NCBI GenBank assembly: GCA_022448765.1
Contig: JAKUTI010000066.1
Span: 1-11,945, forward strand
Length of the DNA stretch: 11,945 nucleotides
Direction: 5' to 3'
Source: Pseudomonadales bacterium
Lineage (GTDB): Bacteria; Pseudomonadota; Gammaproteobacteria; Pseudomonadales; Azotimanducaceae
Of this stretch, positions 1-6,056 are shown in pieces. The first letter of the stretch is position 1. Each line of letters begins with the position of its first letter. Made by a program: the position numbers and the translations under genes. The notes below the pieces were generated by a model. The model saw nothing but the letters and a program-made list of their open reading frames with translations. It was not told the origin of the DNA and ran no database searches.

Positions 1-103
1 CCATCAGTTCGAAGAGCACGTCATCGGCAACCGGGACGGGCGTGAACCGTCGCAGTGCGCGAGCCGTGTACATGGATTGAAATAAGCCAGGATCGTTTGT
101 CAT
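1..103 (-). CDS. Nitroreductase-family protein, N-terminal fragment (runs off the left edge)
   Basis: Reading the minus strand from an ATG at 101-103 gives 34 codons that stay open to the window edge. The peptide begins MTNDPGLFQSMYTARALRRF and continues TPVPVADDVLFELM. This matches the usual opening of FMN-dependent nitroreductase-like oxidoreductases, where an R-x-x-R-R-F segment forms part of the flavin phosphate site and is followed by a P-V-x-D-x-x-L helix start. Those enzymes reduce nitro compounds, quinones or related electrophiles with NAD(P)H. A second in-frame ATG at 71-73 (MYTARALRRF) is an alternative start; I prefer the upstream one because family members usually have about ten residues before this motif. 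No strong Shine-Dalgarno site is seen. Only about a sixth of a typical ~200-residue protein is present, so the family call is probable and no substrate can be given. Confidence 0.6.
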   Translation of the reverse strand, partial: MTNDPGLFQSMYTARALRRFTPVPVADDVLFELM

Positions 104-209
104 AGGGTGAGTATAAACGGTGCGTGCCGTAGCTTAGACTGGGCCTTCGTCGTTTGCCGCGTGGAAGCTTTCGCGGACATGTACCAGAGAATTTCTGAGG
201 GGAAAATAA
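104..209. promoter_or_regulatory. Divergent intergenic region between nitroreductase-like gene and GST
   Basis: This 106-base gap separates two genes that start outward, so it should hold promoters for both. On the plus-strand side a GAGGGG Shine-Dalgarno site lies at 197-202, seven bases before the GTG start of the GST gene. I could not pick out a convincing -35/-10 pair in either direction. Confidence 0.4.
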
Positions 210-842
210 GTGAAGCTCTATGTTTTTCAAGTCGCTCCTAATCCGACCAAAGTGCGTCTCTACGTAGCCGAAAAAAACGCGTTAGGCGATGAGCTCCCGG
301 TCGAGGAAGTTTCAGTCAATATCCCGGAAGGCGAAGCAAGAACACCGGAATTCTTGGCGAAGAATCCACACGGGCAACTTCCAGTGCTGGAGCTTGATGA
401 CGGACGCTGTTTTGCCGAATCGCTCGCGATCATCGAGTATTTAGAGGATAGATTTCCGGAACCACCGCTACTGGGTGAATCGCCCGAGGCGAGGCTCGGG
501 GCACGACAAATGGAGCGGTATATCGATGTCGGTGTCATGATGCCGATCGGTCAGGCGGTCCACGCGACTCGGTCGCCCATCGGATTACCTCCTAACCCTC
601 CTGTTGCTGATGCTGCGAATCAACGTGCCGACAGAACGCTGGCTTATATTGACGAAGTACTGTCGGACGGCCGCCCTTTTGTGATGGGGGAGCAACCCAC
701 GGTCGCCGATTGCACACTGGCAGCGGCTCTGCAGTTTGGCCGATACGGCCGATTATCGTGCGTTAGTTCCCATGAACGCGTCGTGGAGTGGGACGAGAAT
801 TACCGACGTCGCGAGGCCGTTCAAGGAATTGTCATTGTCTAA
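210..842 (+). CDS. Glutathione S-transferase family protein
   Basis: A 210-residue protein with the normal two-domain GST layout. The N-terminal thioredoxin-fold domain spans about residues 1-82: a beta-1 strand (KLYVFQVAP), the active-site loop N-P-T-K leading into helix 1, the cis-proline segment N-P-H-G-Q-L-P-V (P58), and the E70-S71 pair that normally binds the gamma-glutamyl part of glutathione. The helical C-terminal domain follows, with the family N-capping box P-T-V-A-D at 163-167. The ending YRRREAVQ resembles the usual GST C-terminus. The start is GTG at 210, chosen because the first codons encode beta-1 directly and GAGGGG sits seven bases upstream. It probably conjugates glutathione to electrophiles or uses it as a cofactor in the cytoplasm; the substrate is unknown. 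It is transcribed alone and converges with the TauD-like gene. Confidence 0.9.
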   Translation: MKLYVFQVAPNPTKVRLYVAEKNALGDELPVEEVSVNIPEGEARTPEFLAKNPHGQLPVLELDDGRCFAESLAIIEYLEDRFPEPPLLGESPEARLGARQMERYIDVGVMMPIGQAVHATRSPIGLPPNPPVADAANQRADRTLAYIDEVLSDGRPFVMGEQPTVADCTLAAALQFGRYGRLSCVSSHERVVEWDENYRRREAVQGIVIV

Positions 843-1065
843 GTCGTGTAGACAACGCATGCTCCGCTGATGGCGGCGTGAGCCAAGAGTTACGTTCCGT
901 TAGAAGTTTGGGGTGCTTCTTCGCAAGAGCTTAGGGGCGGGTGTAACGCACGACCAAGGTCCTACAAGCCGCAATTACATCGGTAAATACCAACCGAGAG
1001 TCGATGCGCGCGCGGAGCACTCGCTTCCTCTTTTTCTTGGTTCGAGACCACCCTGGTGATCGAGT
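843..1065. other. Convergent gap between GST and TauD-like gene
   Basis: A 223-base non-coding gap between two converging genes. No reading frame here looks like protein. A T-rich run (CTCTTTTTCTT, 1027-1037) follows a GC-rich stretch with a possible 4-base CGAG/CTCG stem, so a weak plus-strand terminator is possible, but the stem is too short to call. Nothing else is recognised. Confidence 0.4.
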
Positions 1066-1947
1066 TTAGTGACGTGGCGGTCGGTCTCCGATGATGGACA
1101 CTCGCTCGCCGTATCGCGAATTTGGCCAATAGTCCCAAACCGCGTGGTGTTGCGTGCAACGGTTATCCCAGAATGCGAGCGTGTTGGGTTCCCAATCGAC
1201 TCGACAATAAAGGCGCGGGGTTGAGTCGATAAGACGGTAAAGCATATCGAGCACGGCACTTGATTCGCTTCGACCGAGTCCGACAATGCGGGTCGTAAAA
1301 CCCCGATTCACGTACAGCAGGCTTTTCCCGGACTCAGGGTGGGTCACGATGACGGGGTGCTGCGACTTGGGGTAACCGCCTTCGGGTGGTGTCGATTTGT
1401 AAGAACCGACATAGGGTCCCGCGCCATCATGTTCGGCGATCAAAGGGTCGAGGAATTCTTTCATGGGATCCGAGAGCATTTGATAGGCGAGATACATGTC
1501 GGCAAACAGCGTATCTCCGCCGCCGCTTGTTGGCGTTTCGGTGACGTAGAGCATGGACCCGAGCGGTGGTATCGGATCGCAGGTGACGTCCGTGTGCCAT
1601 CCGTCACCCGACGTGTAGGCGGAATCGCGCGTGGTTTTCACAACCAGTATTTCTTCATCACCGCCATACGTTGGCTGCATAGGGTGAACGTGCAATTTCC
1701 CCCAACGCCGGGCGAAGGCCTTATGTTGGTCACGGTTGAGGTGCTGATCAGGAAACACCAGCACCTTCCAATCTATCCATGCTTGATGGACGTCACGCGC
1801 TTGTTCGTTGGTTAACGGCTGAGCGAGATCAACGCCCCGTACTTTGGCCCCGATATGAGGCGTCAGCGTCTCGACTTCGAGCGTCTCATAGGATTGATTG
1901 ATCTCTTCGAACTGGGCGTCGACGTTGGTTTTGCGGACGTTAAACAT
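1066..1947 (-). CDS. TauD/TfdA-family Fe(II)/2-oxoglutarate-dependent dioxygenase
   Basis: A 293-residue protein that aligns along its whole length with TauD-type dioxygenases, which couple 2-oxoglutarate decarboxylation to hydroxylation of a substrate carbon. The 2-His-1-carboxylate iron triad is visible: H118 and D120 in G-W-H-T-D-V, and H267 in W-D-N-R-C-T-Q-H. R282 (G-E-R-V-S-I) lies 15 residues after the distal histidine, as expected for the 2-oxoglutarate anchor. The G-F-T-T-R motif is at 216-220. The start is the ATG at 1945-1947 with GGAG at 1956-1959, eight bases upstream; an ATG 33 bases further upstream is open but lacks a ribosome site. From memory of E. coli TauD, the taurine contacts Y73 and N95 correspond here to Q91 and G114 while H70 is kept (H88), so taurine is not a safe substrate call. 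It is single-gene and divergent from the HIT gene. Confidence 0.9.
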   Translation of the reverse strand: MFNVRKTNVDAQFEEINQSYETLEVETLTPHIGAKVRGVDLAQPLTNEQARDVHQAWIDWKVLVFPDQHLNRDQHKAFARRWGKLHVHPMQPTYGGDEEILVVKTTRDSAYTSGDGWHTDVTCDPIPPLGSMLYVTETPTSGGGDTLFADMYLAYQMLSDPMKEFLDPLIAEHDGAGPYVGSYKSTPPEGGYPKSQHPVIVTHPESGKSLLYVNRGFTTRIVGLGRSESSAVLDMLYRLIDSTPRLYCRVDWEPNTLAFWDNRCTQHHAVWDYWPNSRYGERVSIIGDRPPRH

Positions 1948-2000
1948 ACGGCGTTCTCCGTGTGTGCCTTCGAGCCTCAAGTCGCCGTGGCGAGCGAGTA

Positions 2001-2010
2001 ATCATACAAT
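2001..2010. promoter_or_regulatory. Possible overlapping divergent -10 boxes (TauD-like / HIT)
   Basis: In the 94-base divergent gap (1948-2041), TACAAT at 2005-2010 is a candidate plus-strand -10 box for the HIT gene. ATCATA at 2001-2006 reads TATGAT on the minus strand, a candidate -10 for the dioxygenase. The two overlap by two bases. Neither has a recognisable -35 element at 16-18 bases, so this is tentative. Confidence 0.22.
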
Positions 2011-2041
2011 AGCGCCCTTCGCACCGCTGCCGACCTAAAAC

Positions 2042-2470
2042 ATGAGTTACGACGACGATAATATTTTCGCAAAGATCTTGCGTGGCGAGGCCCCTGCCCA
2101 CGTGGTCGATGAAGATGACGTGTCATTAACGTTCATGGATCTTATGCCCCAAAGCGAGGGACATACGTTGATCATTCCAAAGGAATCGGCAGAGGATATC
2201 TTGCACGTTTCAACCGAAGCCTTGGGGCACGTCATTCGCCAGACCCAGCGGGTGGCGAAGGCTGTCGATCAGGCGTTTCACCCGGACGGTGTCATGATCG
2301 CGCAACTCAATCGTGCGCCGGCAGGACAGACGGTTTTTCATCTGCACTTCCACGTGATTCCGCGTTGGTCAGGGGAGGCGATGCCCTTCATGGCACGCGA
2401 AATGGCCGACCCCAAAAACCTTAAAGAAAATGCAGAAAAGATACGTAGGTATCTAATAAATATAGTTTAA
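2042..2470 (+). CDS. HIT (histidine triad) family nucleotide-binding protein
   Basis: A 142-residue protein of the HIT superfamily, small cytoplasmic enzymes that hydrolyse or transfer nucleotide phosphoramidates and dinucleotide polyphosphates. The N-terminal part contains the family pattern I-F-A-K-I-L-R-G-E (8-16) and G-H-T-L-I-I-P-K (40-47). The signature stretch L-N-R-A-P-A-G-Q-T-V-F-H-L-H-F-H-V-I-P (89-107) holds the triad H100, H102, H104, with H102 the expected nucleophile position, and N90 as the usual ribose/phosphate contact. The length is normal for the family. Translation starts at ATG 2042 with no clear Shine-Dalgarno site. The natural substrate cannot be read from the sequence. 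The final codons and stop lie in an unusually AT-rich patch. It is followed by typA on the same strand after 159 bases. Confidence 0.93.
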   Translation: MSYDDDNIFAKILRGEAPAHVVDEDDVSLTFMDLMPQSEGHTLIIPKESAEDILHVSTEALGHVIRQTQRVAKAVDQAFHPDGVMIAQLNRAPAGQTVFHLHFHVIPRWSGEAMPFMAREMADPKNLKENAEKIRRYLINIV

Positions 2471-2483
2471 TATACCTATATTA
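2468..2483. repeat. AT-only inverted repeat overlapping the HIT stop codon
   Basis: TAATATA (2468-2474) and TATATTA (2477-2483) are perfect inverted copies separated by CC, and the TAA stop of the HIT gene is inside. As RNA it could fold as a 6-base-pair stem with an ACCU loop, but it would be weak and has no U tract, so it is not a normal intrinsic terminator. It sits in an AT-rich island that contrasts with the surrounding GC-rich DNA. Confidence 0.5.
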
Positions 2484-2629
2484 TTGGGATACTTGATCTT
2501 ATCTTCAGATGCTTAGTCGTTATTTTCCACGCCTGTCTTTGTTTCGGTTGATGCTGCACCGATGGCGTCTCGCGGCGCGAAGCGCACGACGCGATGATTA
2601 TCGAGCGACGTTGATTTGGGAATAGCGTA
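2471..2629 (+). promoter_or_regulatory. HIT-typA intergenic region, probable typA promoter region
   Basis: These 159 bases begin with an AT-rich island (about 2450-2530) containing several -10-like hexamers. TTGATC at 2493-2498 could be a -35 box but its nearest -10-like partner (CGTTAT, 2518-2523) is 19 bases away. The rest is GC-rich with a weak GGGA ribosome site (2617-2620) before the typA ATG. A promoter is likely here but no exact position can be defended. Confidence 0.3.
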
Positions 2630-4420
2630 ATGAACGTTCGTAATGTCGCCATCATCGCGCATGTTGATCACGGCAAGACCACGTTGGTTGACCGTCTATT
2701 GCAACAGACGGTGATACCCGACCGGGTGGAATTGGCGGAGCGGGCACTAGACAGCAATGAACTTGAGCGGGAACGAGGCATCACCATTCTCGCGAAAACT
2801 ACGGCCGTGGAGCATCGTGGTTACCGTATCAATATTGTCGATACGCCCGGTCACGCTGATTTTGGCGGTGAAGTTGAAAGAATTCTATCGATGGTCGATT
2901 CGGTCTTGTTGGTGGTTGATGCGGTTGAAGGACCGATGCCACAAACGCGATTCGTGACGATGAAGGCATTCTCGGCTGGGTTAAACCCCATTGTGGTGAT
3001 TAATAAGATTGACCGTGACGGCGCAGCGCCAGATCGTGTCGTCGACGATGTTTTTGACCTTTTTGACCGCCTTGGGGCGACGGAGCAGCAACTCGATTTT
3101 CCGTTGGTCTTCACTTCTGCCACGCAAGGGGTTGCCGGTCGCGAGCATGATGACTTGGCGACTGATATGACGCCGCTACTCGATATGTTAGTTGAGCATG
3201 TGCCGCCACCTTCGATTAGTGCTGGACCGTTTCAGATGCAAGTCAGCACGCTTGACTACTCGTCTTACGTTGGCGTGATCGGTATCGGTCGCGTGCGACG
3301 GGGATCGGCCCTGCCGGGTTCCCGCGTCACGGTTGTCGATTCGCTGGGAGCTAAACGGTCCGCGAAAATATTGTCGATTCAGGCAAATCGGGGCTTGGAT
3401 CGAATTGATCTTTTATCTGCGGAGGCAGGCGACATCGTTTGCGTCACGGGCATTAATGATGTGGGGGTTTCTGACACCCTTTGCGATCCCACGTCGGTCG
3501 AGGCTTTGCCTTCCCTAGAAGTCGACGAGCCGACCCTCACGATGACGTTTCGCGTCAATAATTCGCCTTTCGCTGGGCAAGACGGGGCGTTCCTAACAAG
3601 CCGTCAGATCCGTGATCGGTTGTATCAGGAAGCGTCCCACAATGTGGCGTTACGGGTTAACGATACGGAGGACCCTGACCAATTTCGGGTATCAGGGCGA
3701 GGTGAGTTGCATTTGTCGGTCCTAATCGAAACGATGAGACGCGAGGGCTACGAACTTGCTGTGTCGCGACCTACGGTCATTACCCGACAGGAAGCGGGCG
3801 CAACATTAGAGCCCTGGGAAGCCGTATCCATAGACGTCGACGATGTACATCAAGGTGCGGTGATGCAGTCGCTTGGCGAAAGAAAGGGCGTGTTGCTCGA
3901 CGTTATAAATGACGGTGATGGACGCGTACGTCTTAATTATCGTGTGGCGACTCGAGCCTTGATGGGGTTTCGTTCGGAATTTGCGTCGATGACGTCGGGA
4001 TCTGGTGTGATGACGTGTGCCTCAGCTGGTTACGGGGCCCAAGTGGATGGTTTATCTACCGGACGCAGTAACGGCGTGATGGTGTCGAATGCGGAAGGTC
4101 GGTCGGTCGGCTATGCGTTATTTAACTTGCAGAACCGAGGCCGATTGATAATAGGCCCCGGGATCAATGTCTATGAAGGGATGGTGGTTGGCATTCATAG
4201 TCGTTCGGGAGATCTAACGGTCAATCCGATGAAAGAGAAAAAACTCACCAACATCCGAGCGGCGGGAAGCGACGAGAACATATTACTGACGACGCCCGTC
4301 ACGCACTCGCTCGAACAAGCTCTTGAATTCATCAACGACGATGAGCTGGTTGAAATAACGCCGGCCGCCGTTCGGATAAGGAAAGAGCATCTGACCGCGG
4401 CCGATCGACGACGCCGTTAA
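2630..4420 (+). CDS. typA: Ribosome-binding translational GTPase TypA/BipA
   Basis: A 596-residue GTPase, close to the ~600-residue length usual for TypA/BipA. These proteins bind the 70S ribosome in an EF-G-like manner and aid 50S assembly and translation under stress or cold. The G domain is complete: P-loop A-H-V-D-H-G-K-T (10-17), switch I R-G-I-T-I-L-A-K (49-56), D-T-P-G-H-A-D-F-G-G-E-V-E-R (71-84, the TypA form of G3), N-K-I-D (125-128) and an S-A motif in F-T-S-A-T. Domain II, the EF-G-like domain with R-G-E-L-H-L-S-V, and the TypA-specific C-terminal domain (including the conserved segment with N-P-M-K-E-K-K-L-T-N-I-R) follow in order. The ATG at 2630 gives the standard N-terminus M-N-V-R-N-V-A-I-I-A. 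It ends 15 bases before the converging PhyH-HEAT gene, with no terminator in between. Confidence 0.98.
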   Translation: MNVRNVAIIAHVDHGKTTLVDRLLQQTVIPDRVELAERALDSNELERERGITILAKTTAVEHRGYRINIVDTPGHADFGGEVERILSMVDSVLLVVDAVEGPMPQTRFVTMKAFSAGLNPIVVINKIDRDGAAPDRVVDDVFDLFDRLGATEQQLDFPLVFTSATQGVAGREHDDLATDMTPLLDMLVEHVPPPSISAGPFQMQVSTLDYSSYVGVIGIGRVRRGSALPGSRVTVVDSLGAKRSAKILSIQANRGLDRIDLLSAEAGDIVCVTGINDVGVSDTLCDPTSVEALPSLEVDEPTLTMTFRVNNSPFAGQDGAFLTSRQIRDRLYQEASHNVALRVNDTEDPDQFRVSGRGELHLSVLIETMRREGYELAVSRPTVITRQEAGATLEPWEAVSIDVDDVHQGAVMQSLGERKGVLLDVINDGDGRVRLNYRVATRALMGFRSEFASMTSGSGVMTCASAGYGAQVDGLSTGRSNGVMVSNAEGRSVGYALFNLQNRGRLIIGPGINVYEGMVVGIHSRSGDLTVNPMKEKKLTNIRAAGSDENILLTTPVTHSLEQALEFINDDELVEITPAAVRIRKEHLTAADRRRR

Positions 4421-4435
4421 CGCGCGACCGATGGT

Positions 4436-6052
4436 TTAGTCTGAATTGGATTGTCGCAACGTCGATTCGGTGGGTTGGCGATCGCCCGACTTTGGCGTCT
4501 CATCCCAGCGAGCCGCTGATAGGTAGCTGAGGGCAGCTTTCGTGGCTTGTGGGTCTTCAAGTCGGAGCAGGGCCTCAATACTCCATCCTCTGACATGGTG
4601 GTGCCAGTGATCAAGATTGTTGGTGACGTGTCCCACGATTTCAGGGTGATTTGCGCGCTCGCCGAGTCGCGCAATAGCAAACGTAGCGTTGCGTCGAGTG
4701 ATGGCATCTTCGTCGACGAGCGCAGCCGAGAGCGCGTCGAGAAATGTTTCGTCGATAGTAGCGTTGTGCGAGATGACGAGACCGAGCGATTCCAAGGCGT
4801 ACCGTCTTACCGCGGGCTCGGCGTGGTTTGCGAAGCCGACGAGGGTCTCGGCAGCGGAGATGGCGCGGGGCCCGATGTCACCTAAGACATCAATGATGCG
4901 AATGGCGAGTGACGCATCGGCCGTACCGAGTTGGTCCAAAAGCATTGGCAACGCGGTGGCGCCGGCTCGTGATAAGCCGTAGGCGGCCATGGTACGTAGA
5001 CCAACGTCGTCGCCAAAGAATAATGCGTCGAGAGTCGCCAAGCTCTTCCGTTGCGCGCCAAGCGTATACGCTGCGCCGAGGGCAAGACGGTCGTCGTCCG
5101 ACCGCACGTTGTTGGTGGAATCGGTGAGGGCAATACCTCCTGACGCCGCTGGAGTTCCTTTGTGCCAGTTCCAAACGTACTCCCATGCAGGTGCTTCGGG
5201 TGCTTCGGGTTCGATTTGCCAAGAAGTTCCAGAGTGGTTCCAGCTGGGTTCACGGGGTTCTTCGTTGCGGGTAAACAGGAACTTCACCATGTGGCGAGGC
5301 CGTCCACTGGTGTTTGCGGAGAAACGTCCGTGGACAATGTCGAAATGGACAATTGACACGGTACCGGCGTCGCCGACGAGAGGAATTTTTTGGGACTCCC
5401 ACGGGACCTCGGCTTGCCGCATCGCGTCGAATAATGTTGGGTGCGCTTGACGTAACTCCTGCTCTTTTGTTTCGTATCGCTGCCGCATAACGCGTTGACC
5501 CGCGGGGTCGTCGATCGGTTCCCCGAATTCGTGTTTCAACTCCTCTCGGATTTTGCGAATGTGGTAGTGATGTTCCTGTCGCAGCGCTTCGAGATGGCGC
5601 CGCGGAATGTACTGGCTGCGTGGAACGATGCCCGTTGGACCCGATGCCATCGGGGTGTCCTGGGGATAATACAAAAGCATCGCGTAGCGAGTTACGTGGT
5701 GACGCCGCAGGCCGTCGATCGCGTAATGTGTGTGATTGTCGCCATCTTTGTGCAACGGCTGTGCACTATCTGGGAAGTTGACGTGATCGTGTCGATGAAA
5801 ATGCAGGTAGTAGTCGGGTCCAAGGATCGACGTCAATGCGCCTGCGACTACGGGTTCGTCCAGCAAGACGCGAAGTTCGGGGACGCACGGCAAAAGGTTG
5901 TTATGGCCGTGTGGCCCACCTTCGTCCAACGTTTCGAGAGCGTCGAACATGCGGGCATGAAAATCGCGAGGCAGATTCGACTTTAATTTCACGTAGCCCT
6001 CGACGATGAAGCGTTGCATGGCTTCATCGTCGAAGAGGCAAGCCGAGGCCAC
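4436..6052 (-). CDS. Phytanoyl-CoA dioxygenase (PhyH) family protein fused to C-terminal HEAT repeats
   Basis: A 538-residue protein if the GTG at 6050-6052 is the start. Residues ~1-262 are a PhyH-type Fe(II)/2-oxoglutarate oxygenase: the opening L-F-D-D-E-A-M-Q-R-F-I-V-E-G-Y-V-K-L is the family N-terminal helix and strand, H101 and D103 (P-L-H-K-D-G-D) supply the proximal iron ligands, H241 (D-I-V-H-G-R-F) the distal one, and R251/R253 are 2-oxoglutarate-binding candidates. A linker (263-325) leads to about five alpha-helical HEAT-like repeats (~326-515), for example A-V-R-R-Y-A-L-E-S-L-G and T-R-R-N-A-T-F-A-I-A-R-L-G. The GTG is preferred over ATG 6017-6019 because the latter would cut the N-terminal helix; neither has a good Shine-Dalgarno site. 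The 5' end overlaps the stop region of the ThDP enzyme, implying translational coupling. The substrate is unknown. The HEAT part may bind a partner protein. Confidence 0.85.
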   Translation of the reverse strand: MASACLFDDEAMQRFIVEGYVKLKSNLPRDFHARMFDALETLDEGGPHGHNNLLPCVPELRVLLDEPVVAGALTSILGPDYYLHFHRHDHVNFPDSAQPLHKDGDNHTHYAIDGLRRHHVTRYAMLLYYPQDTPMASGPTGIVPRSQYIPRRHLEALRQEHHYHIRKIREELKHEFGEPIDDPAGQRVMRQRYETKEQELRQAHPTLFDAMRQAEVPWESQKIPLVGDAGTVSIVHFDIVHGRFSANTSGRPRHMVKFLFTRNEEPREPSWNHSGTSWQIEPEAPEAPAWEYVWNWHKGTPAASGGIALTDSTNNVRSDDDRLALGAAYTLGAQRKSLATLDALFFGDDVGLRTMAAYGLSRAGATALPMLLDQLGTADASLAIRIIDVLGDIGPRAISAAETLVGFANHAEPAVRRYALESLGLVISHNATIDETFLDALSAALVDEDAITRRNATFAIARLGERANHPEIVGHVTNNLDHWHHHVRGWSIEALLRLEDPQATKAALSYLSAARWDETPKSGDRQPTESTLRQSNSD

Positions 6053-6056
6053 GCGA

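Noticed and set aside
1000..1040. Possible intrinsic terminator after the GST gene (GC-rich stretch then CTCTTTTTCTT)
   Set aside because: Only about four base pairs of stem can be drawn and the spacing to the T run is poor.
1339..1815. 158-codon plus-strand frame opposite the TauD-like gene
   Set aside because: Antisense shadow of a gene with clear catalytic motifs; no recognisable family or ribosome site.
1948..1980. 11-residue longer start for the TauD-like protein
   Set aside because: The internal ATG at 1945-1947 has a good GGAG site at the right spacing, while the upstream ATG has none.
5495..5986. 163-codon plus-strand frame opposite the PhyH domain
   Set aside because: Antisense shadow; the minus-strand frame has the iron-binding motifs and operon context.
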